A stretch of 19,202 nt of DNA from CAZFDT01 sp964518335. GTDB lineage: Bacteria; Planctomycetota; Phycisphaerae; Phycisphaerales; Phycisphaeraceae. Made by a program: the position numbers and the translations under genes. Shown here in pieces: positions 13,070 to 19,202 of the stretch (position 1 is the first letter of the stretch; each line of letters starts with the position of its first letter). Under the pieces are notes generated by a model, which saw nothing but the letters and a program-made list of their open reading frames with translations, was not told the origin of the DNA and did no database searches. The stretch covers positions 1 to 19,202 of the forward strand of contig CAZFDT010000097.1 in the NCBI GenBank assembly GCA_964518335.1, read 5' to 3'.

Positions 13070-13351
13070 ATGAGTCTTATTGCATACCGGCATGGCATGA
13101 CCGCCGACGAGGCTCGCGATGCAATTGAGCAGGAACTCCGCAAGCTCGGCTATGGGGACTATGTCAAATGGAACGGGCCGGACGTATCGGCCAGAGTTGG
13201 GATGGGTGTGATCCTAAACCTGCACGGAGGCGTAACCAACGAGACAGTCATCGTCGACACATGTGGCGGTGCTGCTGGCGGTCGCGTGCTTTCACACTGC
13301 CGCCAGATCGTCACACGCATCTTTCCTAATGGCGGCGAGCTTACAGGCTGA
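13070..13351 (+). CDS. Small hypothetical protein, 93 aa
   Basis: ATG 13070 has GGAAAGAG upstream; the longer frame reaching back into the tRNA is spurious. The sequence starts MSLIAYRHGMTADEARDAIE, continues with a strand-rich middle (VSARVGMGVILNLHG) and ends in a helix (CRQIVTRIFPNGG). The helix, W-N-G strand and G-x-G-V-I-L layout is loosely like the small polyhydroxyalkanoate-granule-type proteins, but that resemblance is weak. Soluble, no signal peptide. It stands alone before the EcsC-like gene. Confidence 0.65.
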   Translation: MSLIAYRHGMTADEARDAIEQELRKLGYGDYVKWNGPDVSARVGMGVILNLHGGVTNETVIVDTCGGAAGGRVLSHCRQIVTRIFPNGGELTG

Positions 13352-13502
13352 TCCGCTGTGTGCGCCCATTAGCGCACAACGCGAGTCGGCTTGGATGATT
13401 TGCAATAGTAGTAGCCTGTCTGACTGTTGTCAGTGATCATGTGGGAATACGAGTATGGCAACAGGCACATCACTATCGAGTCACACAGAAACGAGAATAG
13501 CC

Positions 13503-14222
13503 ATGAATAAGCCATCTGATTACGAATCCACGGCAATTCAGCAAATCCATGCTTGGAAGAATCCTGAACTTGGTTGGTTTGGCTGGGTGATGAAGCAGAT
13601 CAACTGGCCAATCGACAAGCTTGGTGACGCCACCATGAAAGTGCCTGGGATTGGATGGGTATTGGAGAAGACAGTCGGCGGCATTGTACGGATCGCAAAT
13701 GATGTTGCGCAGTGGTCAGTGCGGCCCAGCGCTATTTACGAGGAATATCGCAATAGTGGATTCACCAAAGTGCAACGGTCTGATGATATATACACCCTAG
13801 ACCTCGCCAACGTGGATCGAGTGATTGGCTGGCTCGATGCAAAATACAAGGGCCTCGCCGCCACCGAGGGGGCTGCCGCCGGCTTGGTTGGTTTGCCGGG
13901 CATACCACCGGACGTCGCTGCGCTAATACTTCTCAACCTTCGCGCGATCGGAGAATACGCAACGTACTGTGGCTTTGACATCAATCGTCAGGAAGAACTA
14001 CTGTTCGCCATGCACGTTCTGGGATTGGCATCAAGCCCAAACGATGCCTCAAAGACCCTCGCTCTTGCCCAGTTGACTCGAATCGCTCGTGACGTTGCAC
14101 GCGACCGGACATGGAAGCAGTTGCAAGAGCACACATTTGTCGCGGTCATTCAGCGAATCGCAAAATCACTAGAGCGTGTTATGCACTTCCGCAGGCGGTG
14201 GCGGCGTAACGGGCGAGCATGA
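13503..14222 (+). CDS. EcsC-like protein, C-terminus cut off by an IS remnant
   Basis: ATG 13503 (MNKPSDYESTAIQQIHAWKN) is the typical beginning for the family; ATG 13455 is in frame but adds an unlikely tail. Residues 110-170 hold the EcsC signature: ATEGAAAGLVGLPGIPPDV, then ALILLNLRAIGEYATYCGFD. Such proteins associate with membranes through Gly/Pro-rich hydrophobic helices; their biochemical role is poorly known. At about residue 223 (IAKSL) the coding sequence runs into the IS left end at 14172, so the last 16 residues are IS-derived and the normal C-terminal hydrophobic helices are lost. No continuation is seen beyond the IS, which implies an associated deletion. Function may be impaired. 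Confidence 0.8.
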   Translation: MNKPSDYESTAIQQIHAWKNPELGWFGWVMKQINWPIDKLGDATMKVPGIGWVLEKTVGGIVRIANDVAQWSVRPSAIYEEYRNSGFTKVQRSDDIYTLDLANVDRVIGWLDAKYKGLAATEGAAAGLVGLPGIPPDVAALILLNLRAIGEYATYCGFDINRQEELLFAMHVLGLASSPNDASKTLALAQLTRIARDVARDRTWKQLQEHTFVAVIQRIAKSLERVMHFRRRWRRNGRA

Positions 14223-14915
14223 GGCTGACGAAGGCGACCAGGTGCAGGCCCACGACAGAGGTCGGCAATCGCTCGTAGTCCTTGGCGAGACGCCGGAAGC
14301 GCGTGGCCCAGGCGAAGCTGCGTTCGACGACCCATCGCCGCGGCAGCAACACAAACCCGCGTTTGGCTTCGGGCAGTTTCACCACCTGCAGGTCGATCCC
14401 GTGCGCCTGGGCATCTGCAGCGGGCGTGTCGCCGGTGTAGCCCTGATCGACGAACGCCATCTGCACGTGGTCGCCGGTGGCCTCCTGCACGGCCCGGGCC
14501 AACTCGTCGATCTGGGCGCGATCCTGCTCGTCGGCAGGGGTCAAGTGTAGCGCCAGCAGATGCCCCAGCGTGTCCACCGCCGCGTGGATCTTCGAGCCTT
14601 TCTTGCGTTTGGCCCCGTCATATCCGCCGCGGTGGCCGCTCTCGGGCGTGCTCTGCAACGTGCGACTGTCGATCACCGCTGCAGTGGGCTGCTCACCTCG
14701 GCCCTGGGCCAGACGCAGCAGCGCCCTCAGGTCATGCACCATGTTGGCGAATACGCCTGCGGCAAGCGGCTGGCGAGGATGCATCTTGGCGGAAGGAACT
14801 GGGCAAGGACCGCAAGTTGATCGGTGACTTCGCCTGCTACATCCACCTCTTCCTTGGACTCCACGCCCGGTGAGCACCTTGCTGCTCTGGAATCACTGTC
14901 GTCTCCAGCATGCAC
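14172..14915 (-). mobile_element. Decayed IS5-family element
   Basis: The left end GAGCGTGTTATGCACTT (14172-14188) looks like an IS5-type terminal repeat lying just after the transposase stop. A matching right-end copy is not found near 14880-14960. The internal region encodes only about two thirds of a transposase. The element is therefore truncated and immobile by itself. It interrupts the EcsC-like gene. Confidence 0.75.
14179..14915 (-). pseudogene. IS5-family DDE transposase, internally deleted and frameshifted
   Basis: The minus-strand frame ending at 14179 has all three catalytic regions: first Asp in AAVIDSRTLQSTPESGHRGG, second Asp in MAFVDQGYTGDTP, and Glu in RRWVVERSFAWATRFRRLAK. 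The usual N-terminal 90 residues are missing. A short N-terminal-like piece (EVTDQLAVLAQFLPP) is found in another frame (from ATG 14915) and is joined after a deletion to the VFANMVHDLRALL segment. An internal deletion plus a frameshift makes a functional enzyme unlikely. Confidence 0.85.
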
Positions 14916-14930
14916 GCGTCAGTAAGCCCC

Positions 14931-15201
14931 CTGCATTGACGTGGCCCGTAGAGGGTTTGAATCGCCTCGCCAATGGTGTTTTGCAGGGCGAGTAACTATC
15001 GCTCGCGCCGCCATAGCGAGGCTTCACCGCCTAGCGCGAGTCAGTAGCAACGAGCGGTCAAGGCCAAGAGCAAAGCCAGTGGCAATCGCGACCTGGCGCT
15101 GTAACCCATTTTAGAATAAGGCGTTGCTGGTTGTGTCCACCATACTAACCCTGGGACACCAACCCACGTGTGCATACGGCAGACCTGCGGGGTTTCCCTA
15201 G
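14931..15201. other. Gene-free interval with short inverted repeats
   Basis: No convincing frame lies here. CTCGCC/GGGCGAG (near 14967-14992) and AGCGAG-type motifs recur, giving weak hairpins. This may be the far flank of the deletion caused by the IS. Confidence 0.4.
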
Positions 15202-15229
15202 TTGCAATCCGTTGCGATTGGTTTAGTAT
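15202..15229 (+). promoter_or_regulatory. Sigma70-like promoter immediately before a start codon
   Basis: TTGCAA (15202-15207) and TAGTAT (15224-15229) are 16 bp apart. The -10 box ends only 7 nt before ATG 15237, so the transcript would be leaderless or nearly so. Confidence 0.5.
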
Positions 15230-15236
15230 AGGTTCC

Positions 15237-15725
15237 ATGAGTGAGACGCAGACGACATCTTCTGAAGAACTGCCGCTGAATCCGACTTCGGAGCAACTCA
15301 AGGACTTCATTAAAGGCGTGACTGACAAGGCTGGCATAACCGATTCTGAGTTGGCAAAGATCCTTGGTGTGAACAAGTCCGTGCTGTCACGAGCGAAAAC
15401 ACAGACACGCACCAAGGTCGTGAATCGACTCCATGCCTTGGCCGCCTTATGTCCTGAATCCAAAAAAGTAAGTGGCGTCCGCGCTGCGACGGCGACCGTG
15501 GGGTCGGTGATGGGGGCGTTGATGGGTGTAGGTGCTGTCAAGTTCCTTGGGAAGCGTGTTGTGTTGGGCGCTATCCCAGTGGTGGGAAGCGCTGTGGTCG
15601 CCTATGGCGTGCTGCAAGCACTCAAGGAAATACAGGAAGCCAATGGTGTCAAGCTGGAAGTGAATGACGACAACGCGGAACTCGTACCAGATCCAAAGCA
15701 GCGTGTTGCTGCTGAGCGCGAATAG
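15237..15725 (+). CDS. HTH plus hydrophobic hairpin protein, 162 aa
   Basis: ATG 15237 is chosen; the upstream GTG frame lies over the promoter. Residues 34-58 (ITDSELAKILGVNKSVLSRA) form a classic helix-turn-helix. Residues 86-104 and 107-127 are two Gly/Val-rich hydrophobic segments (TVGSVMGALMGVGAVKFLG, VVLGAIPVVGSAVVAYGV) that could form a membrane hairpin, and the C-terminus is charged. A DNA-binding domain tethered to a membrane segment is unusual for so small a protein. The gene is followed after 12 bp by another hydrophobic protein with RBS AAAGGA, so the two form an operon. Function unknown; a sensor or regulator of the membrane partner is inference. Confidence 0.7.
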   Translation: MSETQTTSSEELPLNPTSEQLKDFIKGVTDKAGITDSELAKILGVNKSVLSRAKTQTRTKVVNRLHALAALCPESKKVSGVRAATATVGSVMGALMGVGAVKFLGKRVVLGAIPVVGSAVVAYGVLQALKEIQEANGVKLEVNDDNAELVPDPKQRVAAERE

Positions 15726-15737
15726 AAAGGACACGTC

Positions 15738-16019
15738 ATGAACGCATCAGTGAATCACGATCACAGTGCAGAGTTAGCCATGCTCTCCACAGGAGCGGGT
15801 GCTGCTGCGGGCACGACCGCGGCGTTCGCCGGTTTATCTGCCGGCGCAGCTGCCGGGACTGCCGGTGCCGCCGCCATGACATCGGGTCTGGCAGCGGTTG
15901 GAGCGGTTGTGGGCGGCGGCATGGCCGCCGGCATCGCAGTGGTAGCGGCGGCACCCCTTGCCGGTGCGGTCGCGGGATACGGCGTGTATCGCCTCTACAA
16001 GTACCTTGCACAGGGCTGA
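15738..16019 (+). CDS. Glycine-zipper hydrophobic protein, 93 aa
   Basis: GTG and ATG frames agree; ATG 15738 is preceded by AAAGGA at 8-9 nt. The N-terminus is polar (MNASVNHDHSAELAML), followed by an almost unbroken Ala/Gly stretch from residue 19 to 80, with GxxxG steps such as GAVVGGGMAAGIAVV, and a basic end YRLYKYLAQG. Such glycine zippers pack as membrane helices or oligomeric pores. There is no signal peptide cleavage pattern. It resembles small membrane proteins that I recall beside EcsC-like genes; with the upstream HTH protein it may form a membrane-acting pair. Toxicity or defence is speculation. Confidence 0.75.
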   Translation: MNASVNHDHSAELAMLSTGAGAAAGTTAAFAGLSAGAAAGTAGAAAMTSGLAAVGAVVGGGMAAGIAVVAAAPLAGAVAGYGVYRLYKYLAQG

Positions 16020-16044
16020 TCAGGTCAACAGCGCATGAGGCGGT

Positions 16045-16067
16045 GCGACACCAATCGCTGGTGTCGC
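16045..16067 (+). terminator. Perfect 9-bp hairpin after the glycine-zipper gene
   Basis: GCGACACCA (16045-16053) pairs with TGGTGTCGC (16059-16067) around ATCGC. There is no T tract, so it may act as a transcript-end stabiliser or weak terminator. Confidence 0.5.
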
Positions 16068-16105
16068 CGAGAGAACGACATCAACACCATTCATGGAGAC
16101 GGATC

Positions 16106-16210
16106 ATGAGCACCAACGTTCTAGGCGCACGATTCATGAGTCAAGGCTATGCCACCCCAAACATCGCCCGTTGCCCCAAGACCTCGTCCGTGCGGTGGAT
16201 CTTGGCGTAG
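16106..16210 (+). pseudogene. Start of an interrupted small gene, 34 codons
   Basis: GGAGACGG lies just before ATG 16106 and the frame begins MSTNVLGARFMSQGYATPNI. From about codon 15 it runs antisense into the 3' end of the integrase fragment. It looks like the 5' end of a third gene of the glycine-zipper operon, interrupted where the integrase-containing DNA joins. A short chance frame is the alternative. Confidence 0.3.
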
Positions 16211-16852
16211 AACTTCATCGTCGTCGATAGCGTCGTGTGCGTTGCCCACTCCATGACCACGTTGGGTGGCGCGATCCGCGCCCAGTCGTCGATGCAACTC
16301 TTGCGCAGCGTGTGGAACGGCTTGCTCCACGGCTCCAGTCCCGCCGCCCGACAGACATACGAGAAGTGGTCGTAGGCGGTGGTGTAGGCGCGTCGCGAGA
16401 TCACATGCCCATCGATCCTGATCGCGGTGCCTCGGAGTTCTTCGAGGATCGCCCGCAGTTCAGCGCAGATCGGCACGCGCGCGTCCCGCTTGGCGAATCG
16501 TTCTACCTTGATGGGACGGAACGACAAGACGCCCTCATCGAACCGCACGTGGGTCCACTGCAGCGCCATGGCGTCGGAGAACCGAAGCCCGGCCAGGCGG
16601 CACAGGGCAAACAGCGGCCGCATGATGTCATCGGCGGCCTGGTATAGACGCCAGAATTCATCGGCATTGATCTTGCGCCATTCAGACGACGGTGACTGGG
16701 CCAGCCCGAGCTTGCGGGCAGGGTTGCGAGGGATCAATTCATCGTCGTAGGCCGCGTTGAAGATAGTCGCCACAGTGCGCATGTACTTGTTGACGCTGAC
16801 CGCATTGCAGCGACGCTTGTTGCTACACCGCAGGGCGCCGTGCAGTTCGTGC
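16147..16852 (-). pseudogene. Tyrosine recombinase lacking its N-terminus
   Basis: From about 16852 down to the stop at 16147 the minus strand encodes a recombinase: the end of the core-binding domain (SVNKYMRTVATIFNAAYDDE), Arg box AGLRFSDAMALQW, the Lys hairpin (KVERFAKRDARVPI), FHTLRKSCIDDW with the His/Arg pair, and WATHTTLSTTMKFYAKIH with His and the Tyr nucleophile. The catalytic half is complete. Upstream of about 16852 the frame continues only by reading a helicase gene antisense, so the real N-terminal 70-120 residues are gone. It has no plausible start, and is likely inactive. Confidence 0.8.
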
Positions 16853-17628
16853 TTGCCCCCAACGTCGACTGCGTGGCCCTGTTGCGGCCGACGATGTCGC
16901 CGGGCCTCTATTACCAGATGGTCGGTCGTGGCTTCCGACTCCACCCCCGGAAAACTGACTGCTTGGTGTTGGATTATGGCGGTAATGTCCTGCGGCACGG
17001 ACCGGTGGATGCGATCCGCATCACTGACGCGCCGCAGAAGGGTTCGAGTGAAGCACCGGCCAAAGAGTGTCCGCAGTGCAATGCACTCATCGCAACCGGC
17101 TACGCAGCGTGCCCTGAATGTGGGTATGAGTTCCCGCCACCTGCACGGGCGAAGCACGATGCTACGGCCGGCCATGAAGGTGTGCTCTCAGGTGAGGTGA
17201 CGATCACCGAGCACGATGTGCAGGCGGTGTATTACAGCGCTCACACCAAGCGCGACGCGCCCCCGGATCATCCACGCACGTTGCGGGTGGACTATCGCTT
17301 GGGGTTCAACGACTACCAAAGCGAGTGGGTCTGCATCGAGCAGCCCCTCGGAAGTTATGCGCGGCAGAAGGCCGAAGCCTGGTGGCGACAACGGTCGCAT
17401 GAGCCATGCCCGATGTCGGTCGACGAGGCGTTGGAGATCGCCGAAGCCGGTGGTCTGGCGCCCACTCTGGCTATCACCGTGCGATCGGTCAGCGGCGAGA
17501 AGTACGACCGCATCGTCAAGCATGAACTGGGTGCGATCCCACCGCGGCTCGATGGCAGCGATGAACGGGGTGACGAAGAGCTTACCCTGCACGACTGCGC
17601 GATTGACGATTCGGAGGTGCCATTCTGA
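16852..17628 (+). pseudogene. SF2 (DEAD/DEAH-type) helicase, C-terminal part only
   Basis: The sequence begins abruptly at APNVDCVALLRPTMSPGLYY followed by QMVGRGFRLHPRKTDCLVLD, the motif V-VI region of SF2 helicases (QxxGRGxR with arginine fingers). Next comes a Cys4 zinc ribbon (CPQCN, 10 residues, CPECGYEF) and a C-terminal domain with DYRLGFNDYQSEWVCIEQP. Motifs I-IV, including Walker A and DEAD/DEAH, are missing and no start fits. In intact relatives this is a phage/plasmid helicase that unwinds DNA at replication forks or during element replication. It ends 24 bp before the convergent mazF gene. Confidence 0.8.
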
Positions 17629-17651
17629 TGCACGCGCGAATCACCATCCAT

Positions 17652-17972
17652 TCAGTGGCTGAACATCTCCACCAGCGCATCGAGGATCGATGTCAATTCG
17701 CTGGGCTTGAGCGTCTTGATCCGATTGACCAATCGCTGTTTGTCGATGGTGCGAACCTGGTCTATTGCCGCCACACCAGGCTGGCCCTGCACCTTCGTGG
17801 GGATTCGGAACGGATAAGCCCGTCCGCTGGTCAGCGGCACGACGACCACGGTATTCAGGTGCGCATTGAGTTCATCGGGCGAGACGATCACCGCTGGACG
17901 GGTCTTGCGGATCTCACTGCCGATCGTCGGGTCGAGATTGACCCACCAGACTTGGCCTTGGCTGATCTTCAC
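17652..17972 (-). CDS. mazF: MazF-type endoribonuclease toxin, 106 aa
   Basis: The protein begins KISQGQVWWVNLDPTIGSEI followed by RKTRPAVIVSPDELN, the hallmark of the MazF/PemK family: GxVWWVxLDP, then GxExxKxRPxVIVS with the catalytic Arg. The second half has VVVVPLTSG and GVAAIDQVRTIDKQRL. It cleaves mRNA at specific short sequences and stops growth when the antitoxin is lost. It starts at GTG 17972, overlapping the antitoxin TGA as GTGA, so translation is coupled. The length is usual (100-115 aa) and no key residue is missing. Confidence 0.95.
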   Translation of the reverse strand: MKISQGQVWWVNLDPTIGSEIRKTRPAVIVSPDELNAHLNTVVVVPLTSGRAYPFRIPTKVQGQPGVAAIDQVRTIDKQRLVNRIKTLKPSELTSILDALVEMFSH

Positions 17973-18208
17973 GACCAGTCTCCGTCATCGGCGGTGGTGT
18001 CCCAGTCGCTCAGGGCGTCATCTCCCGCGGCATGGCAGGCCGCAGCGGCTTTGGCCCAACCACTTCGCGTGGTGTGGGCATTGCGCACGATGACAGCGCC
18101 GTCACGAACCTCGAGGTTCAGATCGTCCTTGAGGCCAGCGGCCTCGATCACGTGCCTAGGCAGGCGCACACCGCGTGAATTCCCGATTTTCACCAGACTC
18201 ACATGCAT
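17969..18208 (-). CDS. mazE: MazE/AbrB-type antitoxin, 79 aa
   Basis: ATG 18208 (MHVSLVKIGNSRGVRLPRHV) is preferred over ATG/GTG 18217 because GAGGTG lies 5-8 nt upstream of the former. Residues 1-45 are the SpoVT-AbrB swapped-hairpin DNA-binding domain (VKIGNSRGVRLP, then LNLEVRDGAVIV). The acidic C-terminal tail (DDALSDWDTTADDGDWS) would wrap around and block the MazF active site. The complex usually represses its own promoter; matching operators lie just upstream. Overlaps mazF by 4 bases. Confidence 0.93.
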   Translation of the reverse strand: MHVSLVKIGNSRGVRLPRHVIEAAGLKDDLNLEVRDGAVIVRNAHTTRSGWAKAAAACHAAGDDALSDWDTTADDGDWS

Positions 18209-18237
18209 GGCAGTCACCTCGTCTTGTATGCCAGAGC

Positions 18238-18256
18238 GTAATTACACCGTAATTAC
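18238..18256. promoter_or_regulatory. Probable MazE operator: two GTAATTAC palindromes
   Basis: GTAATTAC occurs at 18238-18245 and 18249-18256, exactly 11 bp apart, about one helical turn. The second copy overlaps the mazEF -10 box, so binding would block transcription. Palindromes of this size suit AbrB-fold dimers. Confidence 0.75.
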
Positions 18257-18283
18257 TATATCGGCTCGACACGGTTGGGTCAA
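18255..18283 (-). promoter_or_regulatory. mazEF promoter
   Basis: On the minus strand TTGACC (18283-18278) and TATAGT (18260-18255) are separated by exactly 17 bp. This near-consensus sigma70 promoter reads toward mazE. Confidence 0.8.
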
Positions 18284-18307
18284 TCACACCAAGACGGAGG
18301 GGTGCTT

Positions 18308-19153
18308 GTGGTCTTGAATCTTCTCCAAGCCGCTGAGCACTACCTCCAGGCGGGCTTGTGCGTACTACCCGCCAAACGCGCCGAAAAGCGCCCCGCGATC
18401 GGTGCGTGGAAACAGTATCGAGACCGAGCACCGACCGACGCTGAGGTTCAGGCGTGGTTCGCCAATGAGCACGATGCCCTATGCCTGGTCTGCGGCGCGG
18501 TGTCGGGTCACCTCGAGGCTATGGACTTCGACTGCGGCGGTGAACTTATCGACCGCTGGACCGCGAAGGTCGAGGCCGCCATGCCCGGGCTCGTGGCCAA
18601 GCTCGTAATCGAATCGACGCCGTCGTCGGGTTGGCACGTGGGCTATCGCGGCCAGTCCGCCGTGTGCGGCAACCTCAAGCTCGCCCAACGCAAGCACCTG
18701 GTCAGCGGCGATCAGATCGAGCGCGATGCACAAGGCCGCGAGACGGTCATGCTCTACGGCAAAGCCCACGCCGTTCGCACCGACGCCGATGGGATCAAGC
18801 ACGCCATCCTCACCTTGATCGAAACCCGCGGCGAAGGTGGCCTGTTCCTGTGCGCACCAACCCCCGGATATGAGCTGATCCAAGGCGACTTCCGGGGGCG
18901 GGGGCTGCCCATCCTGACTGAGGCTGAGCGTGACGTGCTGCTGCAGGCGGCGTGGGAACTCAACGAGTACCTGCCGCCCCTCGTGGACGGTGTGAAGACT
19001 GGGGCCGCACCGGCGCCGCAGGCTCGCCCTGGTGATGAGTTCAATGCCCACGGTGATGTCCGGGCTGTGCTCACTCAGCACGGGTGGTCGCTGGCCAAGC
19101 CTGGTGACAACGAATACTGGCGTCGACCGGGCAAGGACGCGGGTTGGTCGTAA
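18308..19153 (+). CDS. Bifunctional primase/polymerase N-terminal domain, cut off by the right terminal repeat
   Basis: GGAGGGG lies 5-6 nt before GTG 18308. The 281-residue product has the Prim-Pol (PF09250-type) motifs: KRPAIGAWKQY at 27-37, AMDFDCGG with Asp73 and Asp75, STPSSGWHVGYR with His110, and ETRGEGGLFLCAPTPGY (about 172-188). In intact relatives a phrase like EYWRRPGKDAGWS is followed by a C-terminal region and often a helicase. Here the TAA is formed by the first bases of the inverted repeat (19149-19202), so the rest of the protein is missing. It lies divergent from mazEF and downstream of a helicase fragment, so these may be the remains of one element's replication module. The primase domain itself is complete and could still fold. 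Confidence 0.85.
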   Translation: MVLNLLQAAEHYLQAGLCVLPAKRAEKRPAIGAWKQYRDRAPTDAEVQAWFANEHDALCLVCGAVSGHLEAMDFDCGGELIDRWTAKVEAAMPGLVAKLVIESTPSSGWHVGYRGQSAVCGNLKLAQRKHLVSGDQIERDAQGRETVMLYGKAHAVRTDADGIKHAILTLIETRGEGGLFLCAPTPGYELIQGDFRGRGLPILTEAERDVLLQAAWELNEYLPPLVDGVKTGAAPAPQARPGDEFNAHGDVRAVLTQHGWSLAKPGDNEYWRRPGKDAGWS

Positions 19154-19202
19154 GCGTCCGGCCATCCCACGTCTGATTTGATGCTCGGGGATGATGTTTC
19201 AG
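19149..19202 (-). repeat. Right copy of 54-bp terminal inverted repeat
   Basis: Exact reverse complement of bases 2-55. It begins immediately after the codon for Ser in GWS of the primase, and its TAA ends the primase frame. Confidence 0.95.

Noticed and set aside
12581..13093. Long reading frames over the tRNA-Leu region on both strands
   Set aside because: They translate the tRNA itself (phrases such as GVAELADATDSKSV and GGGNRTHTRF) and are well-known false proteins.
16853..17175. Upstream extension of the minus-strand recombinase frame
   Set aside because: It is the antisense of the helicase C-terminal fragment, which has clear motif VI and a zinc ribbon on the plus strand.
1..19202. 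CRISPR array or rRNA genes
   Set aside because: No regularly spaced repeats with unique spacers and no rRNA signature seen on either strand.

Overview
The window (about 19.2 kb, GC-rich) looks like accessory DNA from a bacterial chromosome or large mobile element. The best taxonomic hint is Planctomycetota: the small protein at 4342-4638 resembles DUF1580, a DNA-binding family I associate mainly with planctomycetes, and the mobile-element gene order around it fits. This assignment is inference from memory of protein families; no search was possible.

Left part (1-4.3 kb): a 5'-incomplete nuclease-like reading frame begins inside a 54-bp sequence that returns inverted at the other end of the window. 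A two-gene minus-strand unit follows (membrane protein with a soluble C-terminal domain, then a 71-aa protein), then the decayed C-terminus of a tyrosine recombinase and a 620-aa orphan protein.

Core mobile module (4.3-10.6 kb, all plus strand, tightly packed): DUF1580-like protein, small protein with a CsrA-like segment, a ParB-like/TOPRIM protein that also carries a Spo11/TopoVI-A-like tyrosine region, a primase-polymerase, an unusual palindromic intergenic region, an excisionase-like HTH protein and a complete tyrosine integrase. Replication initiation, DNA-end or strand chemistry and integration appear combined in one unit.

Cassette-like part (10.7-12.25 kb, minus strand): a NUDIX hydrolase and a proteasome-like Ntn hydrolase are separated by a convincing integron attC site (11688-11786). 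A half attC follows the second gene, then a truncated phosphatase-like fragment. No integron integrase is visible, so this looks like a small CALIN (attC cluster lacking an integrase). Next comes tRNA-Leu(CAA) with a terminator, flanked by tRNA-like debris.

Right part (13-19.2 kb): a small conserved-looking protein, an EcsC-like protein cut off by a decayed IS5-type element, two small glycine-rich hydrophobic membrane proteins (one with an N-terminal HTH), then a scar at about 16852 where an N-terminally truncated integrase and an N-terminally truncated SF2 helicase meet back to back. The window ends with a mazEF toxin-antitoxin pair with promoter and operator, and a second primase-polymerase that is cut off exactly at the right copy of the terminal inverted repeat. 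The region is a mosaic of several mobile elements with many breakpoints.
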